Both the position numbers and the translations under genes were made by a program. A model generated the notes under the pieces. It ran no database searches and was not told the DNA's origin. It saw only the letters and a list, made by a program, of their open reading frames with translations. A DNA stretch of 64,000 bases from CADEEN01 sp963740395 (GTDB lineage: Bacteria > Pseudomonadota > Gammaproteobacteria > Burkholderiales > Burkholderiaceae_C). The stretch lies in NCBI GenBank assembly GCA_963740395.1, contig CAVUEP010000006.1:29320-93319 (forward strand), written 5' to 3'. This document shows positions 21,061 to 29,387 of the stretch, piece by piece (position 1 is the first letter of the stretch; each line of letters starts with the position of its first letter).

Positions 21061-21261
21061 ATGAAGCTGAGCCGCCTCTGGCAGCCCGACAAGCCGCTGT
21101 TCTGGCTGATGCTGGCGTTCAACGTCCTGTCGTCGCTGTGCGCCTGGGCGATGCGCGCGCTGCCGCTGAGCGCGCCGGCCCTGTGGCTGGTCGGCAGCGT
21201 GGCGCTGGGCAACGTCGCGCTGGGCCTGCTCGCCGCCTGGCGGCTGATGCAGGAAGAATGA
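21061..21261 (+). CDS. Small two-helix membrane protein
   Basis: A 66-residue protein beginning MKLSRLWQPDKPLFWLML. Two hydrophobic helices (LFWLMLAFNVLSSLCAWAM and ALWLVGSVALGNVALGLLAA) are joined by a short loop and followed by RLMQEE. The family is not recognised. It is divergent from trkA (84 bp away) and 24 bp ahead of the oxidoreductase gene on the same strand, so probably cotranscribed with it. Although short, the clear start and membrane-protein composition support it as real. Confidence 0.6.
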   Translation: MKLSRLWQPDKPLFWLMLAFNVLSSLCAWAMRALPLSAPALWLVGSVALGNVALGLLAAWRLMQEE

Positions 21262-21285
21262 CGCCATGCGTCGCCAGGAGTTCCC

Positions 21286-22467
21286 ATGAGCGCGTTCCCC
21301 CACGTCGACCGTCCGTTGCGACTCGGCGTCTTCGGCGTCGGCCGCATGGGCCTGGTGCATCTGCAGAACCTGACGCGGCGCGCGTTGGCGGGCGAGGTCG
21401 ACCTGGTCGCGATCGGCGATCGCTTTGCGCCCGTACTTGCCGGCGCGCGTGACGCACTGGCCCGATGGGCGGCGCCGGACTGGGCTGCGCAGATCGCGGT
21501 GTTCGAGACGCCCGAAGCGATGCTGCAGGCCGCGTCACTGGATGCCTGCATCGTCGCCTCGCAAACCCGGGACCATGCCCGCGACAGCCTGTGCCTGGCC
21601 CGCCAGGGCATCCGGGTGCTGGTCGAGAAACCACTCGCCGGCTCGGTGGCCGAAGCTGCCGAGTTCTGCCATGCACTGCCTGGCGATCGGCACGGCCTGG
21701 TGCAGGTCGCCTTCCAGCGCCACTTCGACCCGGCGGCCGAGGCAGCCGCGCGCTGGGTGGCCGAGGGACGCATCGGCGCGCTACAGCAATCGCACCATGT
21801 GCTGCAGGACAAGAACCCCACGCCAGCCAACTACCAGAGCAGCGGCATCACTGCCGACATGGCGATCCACCTGGTGTTCGAGGCGATGTCGTTCCACGGC
21901 TTCGCGTTGCCGACCCAGGTGCAGGCGCTGCGCTTCATGGCGCCGCATTACGAGGACCGGGCCCAGGAGGGGGCCAACGTGGTCCACGCGTTCTGCCAAT
22001 GGGCCGACGGATCGATCGCCCACCTGTGGGGTTCGCGCATCAACAACACCGGCTACGACAACGGCTTCAAGCTGGTCGGCAGCGAGGGCCGCATCGACGT
22101 CGGCGAGTTCGTCGGCGACTTCGGCCCCGTGACCGCCAAGCTCTGGACCGGCACACAGGGCGCTGGCCCGCGCGGCGTGCTGAGCGAGTCGCTGAGCTTC
22201 GAGATGAGCCGCGCGGACACCGAGCAACCCGACTTCTATGCCCGCTACGGCCGGGCCTATGACGCCGAGCTCGGCGCCTTCATCGCCCATGCGCGCCAAG
22301 GCAGCGACTGCGCGCCCGGCCTGGACATCGGCTGGAAAACGTTGCTGGTGGCCGAACTGGCCGAGCGCAGCTCACGCGAGGGCGGTCGCGCCTATCGGTT
22401 GACCATGCGCAACGGGACCCCCATCGCAACGGCCAGCGATGCCGCCGCGTTCTTCGCAGCCTTGTGA
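21286..22467 (+). CDS. Gfo/Idh/MocA family oxidoreductase
   Basis: A 393-residue NAD(P)-dependent dehydrogenase of the inositol 2-dehydrogenase type. The Rossmann motif LGVFGVGRMGLVHLQN and the family segment CLARQGIRVLVEKPLAGSV (EKP motif) are present. The second domain includes DMAIHLVFEAMSF, with the conserved Asp and His pair. The sugar or polyol substrate is not known. Preceded by a small membrane-protein gene and ends 20 bp before the convergent hypE, so it is not part of the hydrogenase operon. No break in the frame. Confidence 0.9.
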   Translation: MSAFPHVDRPLRLGVFGVGRMGLVHLQNLTRRALAGEVDLVAIGDRFAPVLAGARDALARWAAPDWAAQIAVFETPEAMLQAASLDACIVASQTRDHARDSLCLARQGIRVLVEKPLAGSVAEAAEFCHALPGDRHGLVQVAFQRHFDPAAEAAARWVAEGRIGALQQSHHVLQDKNPTPANYQSSGITADMAIHLVFEAMSFHGFALPTQVQALRFMAPHYEDRAQEGANVVHAFCQWADGSIAHLWGSRINNTGYDNGFKLVGSEGRIDVGEFVGDFGPVTAKLWTGTQGAGPRGVLSESLSFEMSRADTEQPDFYARYGRAYDAELGAFIAHARQGSDCAPGLDIGWKTLLVAELAERSSREGGRAYRLTMRNGTPIATASDAAAFFAAL

Positions 22468-22486
22468 GCGTGGCTGGCCCGGCGCG

Positions 22487-23542
22487 TCAACAGATCCGCG
22501 GCAACGGCTCCCCGGTCATCCAATCCACGACGCGCCGCCCACCGAAGCCGGTGGCCATCTGGACGAAGCGGTGCGCGTCCTCGACGACGCTGCCGATCTG
22601 CGCCGCATCGGCGCCGAGCGGGTGCGCGCGCAGGCTGCGCAGCGCCGCTTCGGCGTGCTCGGCCGCACAGACGACGACACACTTGCCCTCGTTGGCGATG
22701 TAGAGCGGATCGAGCCCGAGCAACTCGCAGGCGGCCCGGACCTGCGGCCGCACGGGAATCGCAGTCTCCTGCAGCAGCATGCCGACACCGGACTGGTGGG
22801 CAATCTCGTTCAGCGTGGTAGCCAGGCCGCCGCGGGTGGGGTCGCGCAACGCATGCACGGCGCCCTCTGGCACGGCCGCGAGCAGCGCGGCCACCAGCGT
22901 ATGCAGCGGCGCGGAGTCGGAGACGATGGCGGTTTCGAACTCGAGCGATTCGCGCTTGGACAGCACCGCCACGCCATGGTCGCCGATCGGGCCCGAGAGC
23001 AACACCGCGTCGCCGGGGCGCGCGAAGGCGCCACCGATGCGGCGCGCCATCGGCACGATGCCGATGCCGGTGGTGGCGATGAACACGCCGTCGCCCTTGC
23101 CCCGTTCGACCACCTTGGTGTCACCGGCGACGACCGGCACGCCGGCGTCCTGCGAGGCCGCTGCCATCGAAGCGGCGATGCGCTGCAGGTCGGCCAGCGC
23201 AAAGCCTTCCTCGAGGATGAAGCTCGCGCTCAGGTAGAGCGGCGTGGCGCCGAGCATCGCCACATCGTTGATCGTGCCGTGTACGGCCAGGCTGCCGATG
23301 TCGCCGCCGGGGAAGAACAGCGGCGAGATCACATGCGCGTCGGTGGCCATCGCCAGGCGGTGGCCGCTGGGGATGTCGAGCAGCGCCGCGTCGTTGCCCT
23401 GGCGCAGCGCGTCGTTGTCGAAGGCGCGGGTGAACAGCGTTTCCACGAGTTGCGCCGAGGCGCGCCCGCCGCCGCCGTGGGTCATGTCGACGCGGCCGTG
23501 TCTCAGGTCGAGCGGGCGCTGGTAGTCCTTGCGCGCGCTCAT
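22487..23542 (-). CDS. hypE: Hydrogenase maturation protein HypE
   Basis: Takes the carbamoyl group from HypF on its C-terminal Cys and dehydrates it to thiocyanate, the source of the CN ligands of the NiFe site. The PurM-like fold is shown by MTHGGGGRASAQLVE, MATDAHVISPLFFPGGDIG (with TDAHVISP), FILEEGF, AGDTKVVERGKGDG and LRDPTRGGLATTLNEIA. The protein ends PRIC, with the catalytic cysteine last, as in known HypE. Start ATG at 23542 (MSARKDYQRPLDLRHG). It is the last gene of the hox-hyp operon; 109 bp with an inverted repeat separate it from hypD. Confidence 0.97.
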   Translation of the reverse strand: MSARKDYQRPLDLRHGRVDMTHGGGGRASAQLVETLFTRAFDNDALRQGNDAALLDIPSGHRLAMATDAHVISPLFFPGGDIGSLAVHGTINDVAMLGATPLYLSASFILEEGFALADLQRIAASMAAASQDAGVPVVAGDTKVVERGKGDGVFIATTGIGIVPMARRIGGAFARPGDAVLLSGPIGDHGVAVLSKRESLEFETAIVSDSAPLHTLVAALLAAVPEGAVHALRDPTRGGLATTLNEIAHQSGVGMLLQETAIPVRPQVRAACELLGLDPLYIANEGKCVVVCAAEHAEAALRSLRAHPLGADAAQIGSVVEDAHRFVQMATGFGGRRVVDWMTGEPLPRIC

Positions 23543-23651
23543 GTCAGCCCCTCGCCCGACGGGTACGTCGGCCGATCCCCCAAGGGGATGCGGGCCGGCT
23601 TGGGAGCGGCCCGGCGCTCGGCCCGCCGGGTCGAGGTTGACATCGGGTGTC

Positions 23652-24800
23652 TCATGGCAGCGCCTCGGCCACGACGGGGATGTCGCGGAAGCGCCCGTAG
23701 GTGTAGTGCGCCGCGCACGCGCCTTCGGACGAGACCATGCACGAGCCCATCGGGTGGCTCGGGTTGCAGATGGTGGCGAAGAGCTTGCAGTCGGTGGGCT
23801 GCTTGACGCCGCGCAGGATGGCGCCGCACTCGCACTGCTTGTGGTCGGGCACCGGCGTGCAGCGCAGTGCATAGCGGCGCTCAGCGTCGAGGGCCGCGAA
23901 CGCCGGGCGGATCTGCAGCGCGCTGTGCGCGATCTCGCCCAGGCCGCGCCACTCGAAGCTCGGCCGCAGCTCGAAGACCTTGTCCATCAGCGCTTGCGCG
24001 CCGCGGTTGCCGTCGCGCGTGACGGCGCGCGAGAACTCGTTCTCGACCTCGGCACGGCCCTCGTTGACCTGCCGCACCAGCATCAGGATGGCCTGCAGCA
24101 CGTCCAGCGGCTCGAACCCGGCAATCACGACCGGCTTGCGCTTGGCGCGCGCAAACGCCTCGTAGGGCCGGTAGCCGATGACGATGCTCACATGCGCCGG
24201 GCCGACGAAGCCGTCGAGCGGCACGCTGCCCAGCTCGCGCGCTTCGGGGGACTCGAGGATGTGCGCGATGGCGGCGGGCGTGAGCACATGGTTGCAGAGC
24301 ACGCTGAAGTTGGTCAATCCTTCGGAGGCGGCATCGCGCAGCACGAGCGCGGTGGGCGGCGTCGTGGTCTCGAAGCCGATGGCGAAGAACACCACCTCGC
24401 GTTCGGGGTGGGCGCGCGCCAGCGCCAGCGCATCGGCCGCCGAATACACGATGCGGATGTCGGCGCCCAGCGCCTTGGCGCGCAGCATCGACAGGCCGTC
24501 GGAGGCCGGGACGCGCATCACGTCGCCGTAGGTGCAGAGCATCACGCCGTGGTCGAGGGCCAGGCGGATGCCGAGGTCGATGCGGCCGATCGGCAGCACG
24601 CACACGGGGCAGCCCGGGCCGTGGATCATTCGCACCGAGGGCGGCAGCAGGTCGGCCACGCCGTAGCGCGCGATGGCATGCGTGTGGCCGCCGCAGAACT
24701 CCATGAACTGGTAGCGTCGCGCCGGGTCGGCCTCGGCCGCCAGGCGCGCGGCGATGTGGGCAGCGAGCGCGCCGTCACGGAAGTCGTCAACGTATTTCAT
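23652..24800 (-). CDS. hypD: Hydrogenase maturation protein HypD
   Basis: Fe-S scaffold that, with HypC, builds the Fe(CN)2CO group. Key features are FMEFCGGHTHAIARYG, MIHGPGCPVCVLP (catalytic Cys pair region), GFETTTPPTALVL, and the C-terminal Cys cluster ligands in CECGAILRGVKQPTDCKLF and GACAAHYTYGRF. Length 382 residues, normal for the family. The ATG overlaps the hypC stop (ATGA). No frame break. Confidence 0.97.
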   Translation of the reverse strand: MKYVDDFRDGALAAHIAARLAAEADPARRYQFMEFCGGHTHAIARYGVADLLPPSVRMIHGPGCPVCVLPIGRIDLGIRLALDHGVMLCTYGDVMRVPASDGLSMLRAKALGADIRIVYSAADALALARAHPEREVVFFAIGFETTTPPTALVLRDAASEGLTNFSVLCNHVLTPAAIAHILESPEARELGSVPLDGFVGPAHVSIVIGYRPYEAFARAKRKPVVIAGFEPLDVLQAILMLVRQVNEGRAEVENEFSRAVTRDGNRGAQALMDKVFELRPSFEWRGLGEIAHSALQIRPAFAALDAERRYALRCTPVPDHKQCECGAILRGVKQPTDCKLFATICNPSHPMGSCMVSSEGACAAHYTYGRFRDIPVVAEALP

Positions 24801-25036
24801 GCGCCGCCCTGCCCGGCCGGCGCGGCCGCCATCTCGGCAAACAGCGCCAGCGTGCGCTCGGCCTCCTCGGCATCGAGCACGCCGATGGCGTAGCCGACAT
24901 GCACGATCACGTGGTCGCCGACCCGAGCTTCGGGTGTCAGTGCGAGCGACACCCGCTTGCGCACGCCACCAAGCTCGACGACGGCGCATTCGCCGTCAAG
25001 CCGTTCCACCACGCGTGCGGGCAGGGCCAGGCACAT
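24797..25036 (-). CDS. hypC: Hydrogenase maturation chaperone HypC
   Basis: A small OB-fold chaperone of 79 residues. It begins MCLALPARVV, whose Cys2 is the residue that binds HypD and the hydrogenase large-subunit precursor. GDHVIVHVGYAIGVLD is the conserved C-terminal part. The start overlaps the end of hypF by sharing ATAT bases, and the end overlaps hypD, so translation of the three is coupled. Only one hypC-type gene is in the cluster. Confidence 0.96.
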   Translation of the reverse strand: MCLALPARVVERLDGECAVVELGGVRKRVSLALTPEARVGDHVIVHVGYAIGVLDAEEAERTLALFAEMAAAPAGQGGA

Positions 25037-25037
25037 A

Positions 25038-26174
25038 TCAGTGGCTCCCCGCCAGCGTGCACGCCGCCACCCAGGCCTGGCCGAGCGCGAGGCCGGCGTC
25101 ACCGCAGCCGGCAGCCTGCGGCGCGTGCACGCGCAGACCGGCAGCTTCGAGTGCCACGCGCAGTCGATCGCCGAGCACGCGGTTGGCGAAGCAGCCGCCA
25201 CCGAAGACGATGTCGTTCGTCGCGTGCTCACGTGCCGCGCTGATCGCGGCCCGCGCAAGGCCCTCGGCGAGCGCGAAGTGGAACATCACCGCGCCGCGTG
25301 CCACGCCCTGGGTGTCGGCCGGATCGATGGCCAACAGCGCCGCCACGACCGGGCGCAGGTCCAGGCCGTGCGACGGCCAGGACGATCGGGTGGCGAGATC
25401 GGGCTGCGCGCGCAGCGCCTCCGCGGCGCAGCATTCGAGCGCCATCGCCGCCTGCGCTTCGCCGGACTGACGCAGGCACAGGCCGAGCGCCGCGGCGGCA
25501 GCGTCGAACCAGCGACCCGCGCTGCTGCTGGGCGGGCAATTCAGGCCGCGGTCGAGCATCGCGCGCACGCCGCGCGCAGCCTGCAGGCCCACCTGCGCAC
25601 CGAAGCGCGTCTCGATCTCGTCGCCACGGTCGAGCGCGTGCAGCAGCGCCGCGGCCAGTCGCCACGGCTCGCGCGCCGCCGCGTCGCCGCCGGGCAGTGC
25701 GAGCGGATGCAGGTGCGCCAGCCGGCGCCAGCGATGCGCGGCCGCGCCGCCGTCGACCCAGAGCAGCTCGCCCCCCCAGGCGCCGCCGTCGTTGCCCAGC
25801 CCGAAGCCGTCGAGCGCAATGCCGATCACGGGCTCGCGCAGGCCCTGCTCGGCGATCACGGCGGCGACATGCGCATGGTGGTGCTGCACCGCGACCACGG
25901 GCACGCCGCGTTGCTCGGCGAGCGCGTGCGCAAGCCGGCTGCTGTGGAAGTCGGGATGCAGGTCATGCGCGAGCCCCTGCACGCCAGGCGCTGCGAGCAT
26001 CGCCTCCAGCGAAGCCTCGAGGTCGGTGCAGGCTTGCACGTCGCCCAGATCGCCATGCGGCGCCGACCAGTGCAGCTGCCGGCCGTCGATGCGACAGGCG
26101 CGGTTCTTCAGGTAGGCGCCGCAGGCCAGCACCGCTGCTGGCGCCGGACCGGGCAGGATGGCGGCCCCGTGCAT
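25038..26174 (-). CDS. hypF: Short HypF, carbamoyltransferase domain only
   Basis: Kae1-like carbamoyltransferase half of HypF. Recognisable are VQHHHAHVAAVIAEQG (metal-binding His), GIALDGFGLGNDGGAWGGE, VFGGGCFANRVLGDRL and AAGCGDAGLALGQAWV. The protein has 378 residues against about 750 for full HypF. It lacks the acylphosphatase domain, the zinc fingers and the YrdC-like domain. A truncated HypF1 of similar size is known in Cupriavidus (Ralstonia) eutropha, so the short form is probably natural. The gene is not broken, and the start at 26174 follows the hypB stop by 3 bp. How carbamoyl adenylate is made is unclear; another HypF elsewhere could supply it. Confidence 0.92.
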   Translation of the reverse strand: MHGAAILPGPAPAAVLACGAYLKNRACRIDGRQLHWSAPHGDLGDVQACTDLEASLEAMLAAPGVQGLAHDLHPDFHSSRLAHALAEQRGVPVVAVQHHHAHVAAVIAEQGLREPVIGIALDGFGLGNDGGAWGGELLWVDGGAAAHRWRRLAHLHPLALPGGDAAAREPWRLAAALLHALDRGDEIETRFGAQVGLQAARGVRAMLDRGLNCPPSSSAGRWFDAAAAALGLCLRQSGEAQAAMALECCAAEALRAQPDLATRSSWPSHGLDLRPVVAALLAIDPADTQGVARGAVMFHFALAEGLARAAISAAREHATNDIVFGGGCFANRVLGDRLRVALEAAGLRVHAPQAAGCGDAGLALGQAWVAACTLAGSH

Positions 26175-26177
26175 GGT

Positions 26178-26984
26178 TCAGGCGCCGACGCCGACTGCCG
26201 TGGGCAGCAGCAGCCAGTCGATCCACGCTGCCAGCCCCGCGCCGCTCTTGGCCGACAGTTGCAGCACCTCGATGCGCGGGTTGACGCGACGCGCACGCGC
26301 GATGCAGGCCGCGACATCGAAGTCCACGTAGGGCAGCAGGTCGGTCTTGTTCAGCACCAACAGCGAAGCGGCCGCGAACATGTCCGGGTACTTGAGCGGC
26401 TTGTCGTCGCCTTCGGTCACGGAGAGGATCGCCACTTTCGCGCCTTCGCCCAGGTCCCACAGCGCGGGGCAGACGAGGTTGCCGACGTTCTCGATGAACA
26501 GCAGCGCGGGCGGGCTGGTGTGCGCATCGGCGTGCCTGTGCTCATGCTCGTGGTGATGGGGGTGCAGCGCCAGACGCCCGAAGGCATCGGACACCATCTG
26601 CGCGTCAAGGTGGCAACCCTGGCCGGTGTTGACCTGCACCGCGCTGACGCCGGTGGCGCGGATGCGCTCGGCATCCAGGCTCGTCTGCTGGTCGCCCTCG
26701 ATCACGGCCAGCGCCAACCCGGGGTCGCGTTCGCGCAGCGCCGCGATCGTGGCGCACAGGAGCGTGGTCTTGCCCGAACCGGGGCTGGAAACGAGGTTGT
26801 AGGCGGTCACGCCATGGGCGGCGAAATGCGCCCGGTTGTGCGCGGCGATGCGCCGGTTCGCGCCGAGCACGTCGGCCTCGAGCTGGATCGTGCGCGCCGC
26901 ACTCATGCCCGGCACCGACACGCGCGCCGGGCCGAGCCCGTAGTGCAGGTCGCCGCTTTCACCACATCCACAAACCACACACAT
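26178..26984 (-). CDS. hypB: Hydrogenase nickel incorporation GTPase HypB
   Basis: Nickel-binding GTPase that loads Ni with HypA. The N-terminal high-affinity site MCVVCGCGES is present. Walker A is SSPGSGKTT (66-74), the G-domain metal ligands are in GQGCHLDAQ (Cys124, His125) and Cys172 in VGNLVCPA, and NKTDLLPY gives guanine specificity. Unusually, a His-rich run (residues 141-155, seven His) sits inside the GTPase domain, in the loop before LLFIENVGNL, instead of between the N-terminal Cys motif and the GTPase domain. Length 268 residues. Starts at 26984, 15 bp after hypA. Confidence 0.96.
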   Translation of the reverse strand: MCVVCGCGESGDLHYGLGPARVSVPGMSAARTIQLEADVLGANRRIAAHNRAHFAAHGVTAYNLVSSPGSGKTTLLCATIAALRERDPGLALAVIEGDQQTSLDAERIRATGVSAVQVNTGQGCHLDAQMVSDAFGRLALHPHHHEHEHRHADAHTSPPALLFIENVGNLVCPALWDLGEGAKVAILSVTEGDDKPLKYPDMFAAASLLVLNKTDLLPYVDFDVAACIARARRVNPRIEVLQLSAKSGAGLAAWIDWLLLPTAVGVGA

Positions 26985-26999
26985 CGCTGTTCCTTTCGT

Positions 27000-27341
27000 T
27001 CACTCGACCAGGAGATCGACGACGCGCAAGCCGGCGTCGCCGGAGAGCTGCCACTCGCACATGCCACAACGCGGGCAGTCGGCGTCGCGGTCGGCGATCG
27101 GTGCCACCTCGCCACAGGCCAGGCAACGGGCCGGCGAGGCGGGCTCGTCGACCTGCAACTCAGCGCCTTCGAGCAGCGTTCGCGGCGCCAGCGACTGCAG
27201 CGCAAAGCGCAAGGCGCTGACCTCGACGCCGGCGAGCACCGGCACCGACAAGTGCAGTCGGCGCACATGCGAAAAGGCGTCGCGCTGCGCCGCCGACTCG
27301 ACGATCTGCAGGATGCTGACGGCCAGGCTCAACTCATGCAT
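27000..27341 (-). CDS. hypA: Hydrogenase nickel chaperone HypA
   Basis: A 113-residue nickel metallochaperone. The N-terminus MHELSLAVSI supplies the Ni-binding Met-His, and the zinc site is formed by CLACGEV and CPRCGMCEW. Works with HypB to insert Ni into HoxH. The start codon lies 8 bp inside the end of hoxW, a coupled arrangement. Length and motifs are normal. Confidence 0.96.
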   Translation of the reverse strand: MHELSLAVSILQIVESAAQRDAFSHVRRLHLSVPVLAGVEVSALRFALQSLAPRTLLEGAELQVDEPASPARCLACGEVAPIADRDADCPRCGMCEWQLSGDAGLRVVDLLVE

Positions 27342-27825
27342 CGGCAAGCTCCCGGGCCAGCGCGGCGCGCTGCGACCGCAGCCAATCGAGCACCAGCTCC
27401 TGCGCGCGATCGAGGTGGCGCCGCGCGGCATGGCTCAGTCCTGCCCCCAGACCGAAGGACTCGCCCTCGATCGCGAGCTGCCAGGCCGGCGGCGCCTCGC
27501 CGTCCAGCGTGCGGGCCACATACAACACCGCCTGCGCACGCAAGGCGTGGCTGGCCAGCGGCGCGCGCGCGTCGGCTTGGATGGCGGCCAAGATGGCGCC
27601 GGCCGCCGTGCCAGGCTGCGCGGCATCGACAAAAAGCACGGCGCGCCGTTGCCGCAGGTCCAGCGCGTGCTCGACCTGCAACTGGAAGTCGATGAGCAGT
27701 TCGACATCGCCGGCGGCATCGACACCGGCGCTGTGCAGGCGATCGAGCAAGGCCGGCCCGAGCGCGTCGTCGCCGCGGCTCGGGTTGCCGACGGCCAGCA
27801 CGAGCCAGGGCGCACGCTGGGTCAT
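27334..27825 (-). CDS. hoxW: Hydrogenase maturation endopeptidase HoxW
   Basis: HycI/HoxW-type protease (163 residues) that removes the C-terminal extension of the large subunit after nickel insertion. Recognised by VLAVGNPSRGDDALGPALLD, where the Asp in GDDALG and the later HAL region provide nickel-sensing ligands, and by LLIDFQLQVEHALDL. Start ATG at 27825 overlaps the hoxH stop (ATGA), and the end overlaps hypA. Its position directly after hoxH matches the soluble-hydrogenase operon of Cupriavidus (hoxH-hoxW). Confidence 0.92.
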   Translation of the reverse strand: MTQRAPWLVLAVGNPSRGDDALGPALLDRLHSAGVDAAGDVELLIDFQLQVEHALDLRQRRAVLFVDAAQPGTAAGAILAAIQADARAPLASHALRAQAVLYVARTLDGEAPPAWQLAIEGESFGLGAGLSHAARRHLDRAQELVLDWLRSQRAALARELADA

Positions 27826-29303
27826 GCCACGCGCTCCATGCGGCCGTCGCCATGGCGCAGCACGCGGTCGCGCAACGCGCCGTCGGCGTCGACGAGCTTG
27901 ACTTCGAGCGGCATGCTGCCCAAGGCATGGGTGGCGCAGCTCAGGCAGGGGTCGTAGGCGCGCACGGCCACCTCGATCTGGTTGAGCAGGCCTTCGCTGA
28001 CCGCGCGGCCATCGAACGCCTCGCGTGCGACCGCGCGCACCGACTCGTTCATCGCCTGGTTGTTGTGCGTCGTGCTGACGATCAGGTTGCAATGCGTGAT
28101 CAGGTCGTCGTCGCCGATCACGTAATCGTGGATCAGCGTGCCGCGCGGCGCTTCGATCACGCCCACGCCGTGGCGCTGTGCCGGACGCACCGCCGGGAGT
28201 GGCGCGGTCAGCTCGCCGCCGATGAGCGCCGCATCCTCGAGCAGTTCGGCGATGACCTCCATCGCGTGCAGCATCTCGATCATGCGTGCCCAGTGGTAGG
28301 CCAGCGTGGCCTGCACCGGGCCGTTGGCGAGGAAGCGCTGGCGCTGCACTTCGGCGCGCGGGCTCGGCATGGCATCGCAGTTCTGCACCCGCGCCAGCGG
28401 GCCGACACGGTACCAGCCGTCGTCGGCGCCGAGTGCGCGCAAATAGGGAAACTTGAGGTAGGTCCAGGGCTTCGTGCGCTCCTCGATGAAGTCGCGGTAG
28501 TCCTGCACATCGACGCCGTCGAGCAGCCTCTTGCCGTCGGCGGCCGTGGCTCGCAGCACGCCGTCGTACAGGTCCATCGCGCCGTCGCCGCGCACGATCG
28601 ACAGCCAGCTCGTCTGCAACAGGCCGAAGCCGTCGTACAAGGCCGGGGCTTGCGCGTGCAGCGTGGCCACGAGCTCGACCGCCTGTTCACACCAGTCGAG
28701 CATCTGCGGGACCTGCGCCGCGAGCTCGTCGCGCTCGGCGGCGGTGAGGTGCCGATTCACGCCGCCGGGTACCGAGCCGGTGCCATGCACACGCTTGCCG
28801 GCGGTCAGGCGGATCACCTCCTGGCCGAACTTGCGCAGCAGCACGCCCTGGCGCGCGATCTCGGGGTGCGCGGCGGCGACGCCGACGATGTTGCGCCGTG
28901 TCACCTCGCTGTCGAAGCCGAACAGCAAGTCAGGCGAGGACAGATGGAAGAAGTGCAGCGCATGCGACTGCATGATCTGGCCGTAGTGCATCAGCCGGCG
29001 CACGAGCTCGGCGGTGGGCGGGATCGCGCCGATGCCCAGCGCCACGTCGATCGCCTTGCTCGCCGCCAGGTGGTGCGACACCGGGCAGATGCCGCACAGG
29101 CGCTGCACCATCACGGGCACCTCCCAGTAGGGACGGCCGACGATGAAGGCCTCGAAGCCGCGAAACTCGACGATGTGCAAGCGCGCCTGCTGCACGCGGT
29201 TGTGCTCGTCGAGCAGCAGCGTGACCTTGCCATGACCCTCGACGCGCGAGATCGGGTCGATCGCGACGCGGCGCAGGCCTTCGGGGTGGGCGGCGGTTTC
29301 CAT
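27822..29303 (-). CDS. hoxH: NAD-reducing hydrogenase large subunit HoxH
   Basis: Catalytic NiFe subunit of a group 3d (bidirectional, soluble) hydrogenase. N-terminal nickel ligands are in RLCGICPVSHH (Cys70, Cys73) and C-terminal ones in DPCLSCATHALG. The sequence runs on for about 34 residues after ATH, the extension expected to be cleaved by HoxW. Length 493 residues. DPISRVEGHGKV and HNNQAMNESVR are family hallmarks. The gene is 84 bp after hoxY with a hairpin repeat in the gap. Confidence 0.97.
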   Translation of the reverse strand: METAAHPEGLRRVAIDPISRVEGHGKVTLLLDEHNRVQQARLHIVEFRGFEAFIVGRPYWEVPVMVQRLCGICPVSHHLAASKAIDVALGIGAIPPTAELVRRLMHYGQIMQSHALHFFHLSSPDLLFGFDSEVTRRNIVGVAAAHPEIARQGVLLRKFGQEVIRLTAGKRVHGTGSVPGGVNRHLTAAERDELAAQVPQMLDWCEQAVELVATLHAQAPALYDGFGLLQTSWLSIVRGDGAMDLYDGVLRATAADGKRLLDGVDVQDYRDFIEERTKPWTYLKFPYLRALGADDGWYRVGPLARVQNCDAMPSPRAEVQRQRFLANGPVQATLAYHWARMIEMLHAMEVIAELLEDAALIGGELTAPLPAVRPAQRHGVGVIEAPRGTLIHDYVIGDDDLITHCNLIVSTTHNNQAMNESVRAVAREAFDGRAVSEGLLNQIEVAVRAYDPCLSCATHALGSMPLEVKLVDADGALRDRVLRHGDGRMERVA

Positions 29304-29337
29304 TTCAGTGGCGCCCGGCCGCCCGAAGCCAATGAGC

Positions 29338-29377
29338 GCCCCCTCGGGGGGCAGCGAGCGAAAGCGAGCGTGGGGGC
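29338..29377 (+). repeat. Hairpin repeat between hoxY and hoxH
   Basis: A 40-base GC-rich element in the 84-bp gap. Outer arms are GCCCCCTCGGGGGG and GTGGGGGC, with inner CGAGCG and GCGAGCG. It resembles copies A (18029) and B (39104) in architecture but not in exact sequence. Inside an operon it could adjust the hoxY to hoxH expression ratio or stabilise the upstream mRNA; this is inference. Confidence 0.65.
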
Positions 29378-29387
29378 ATCATCGTCG

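Noticed and set aside
22487..23542. Gene as a selenophosphate synthase or AIR synthase
   Set aside because: Same fold family, but the C-terminal PRIC and hyp neighbours identify HypE.
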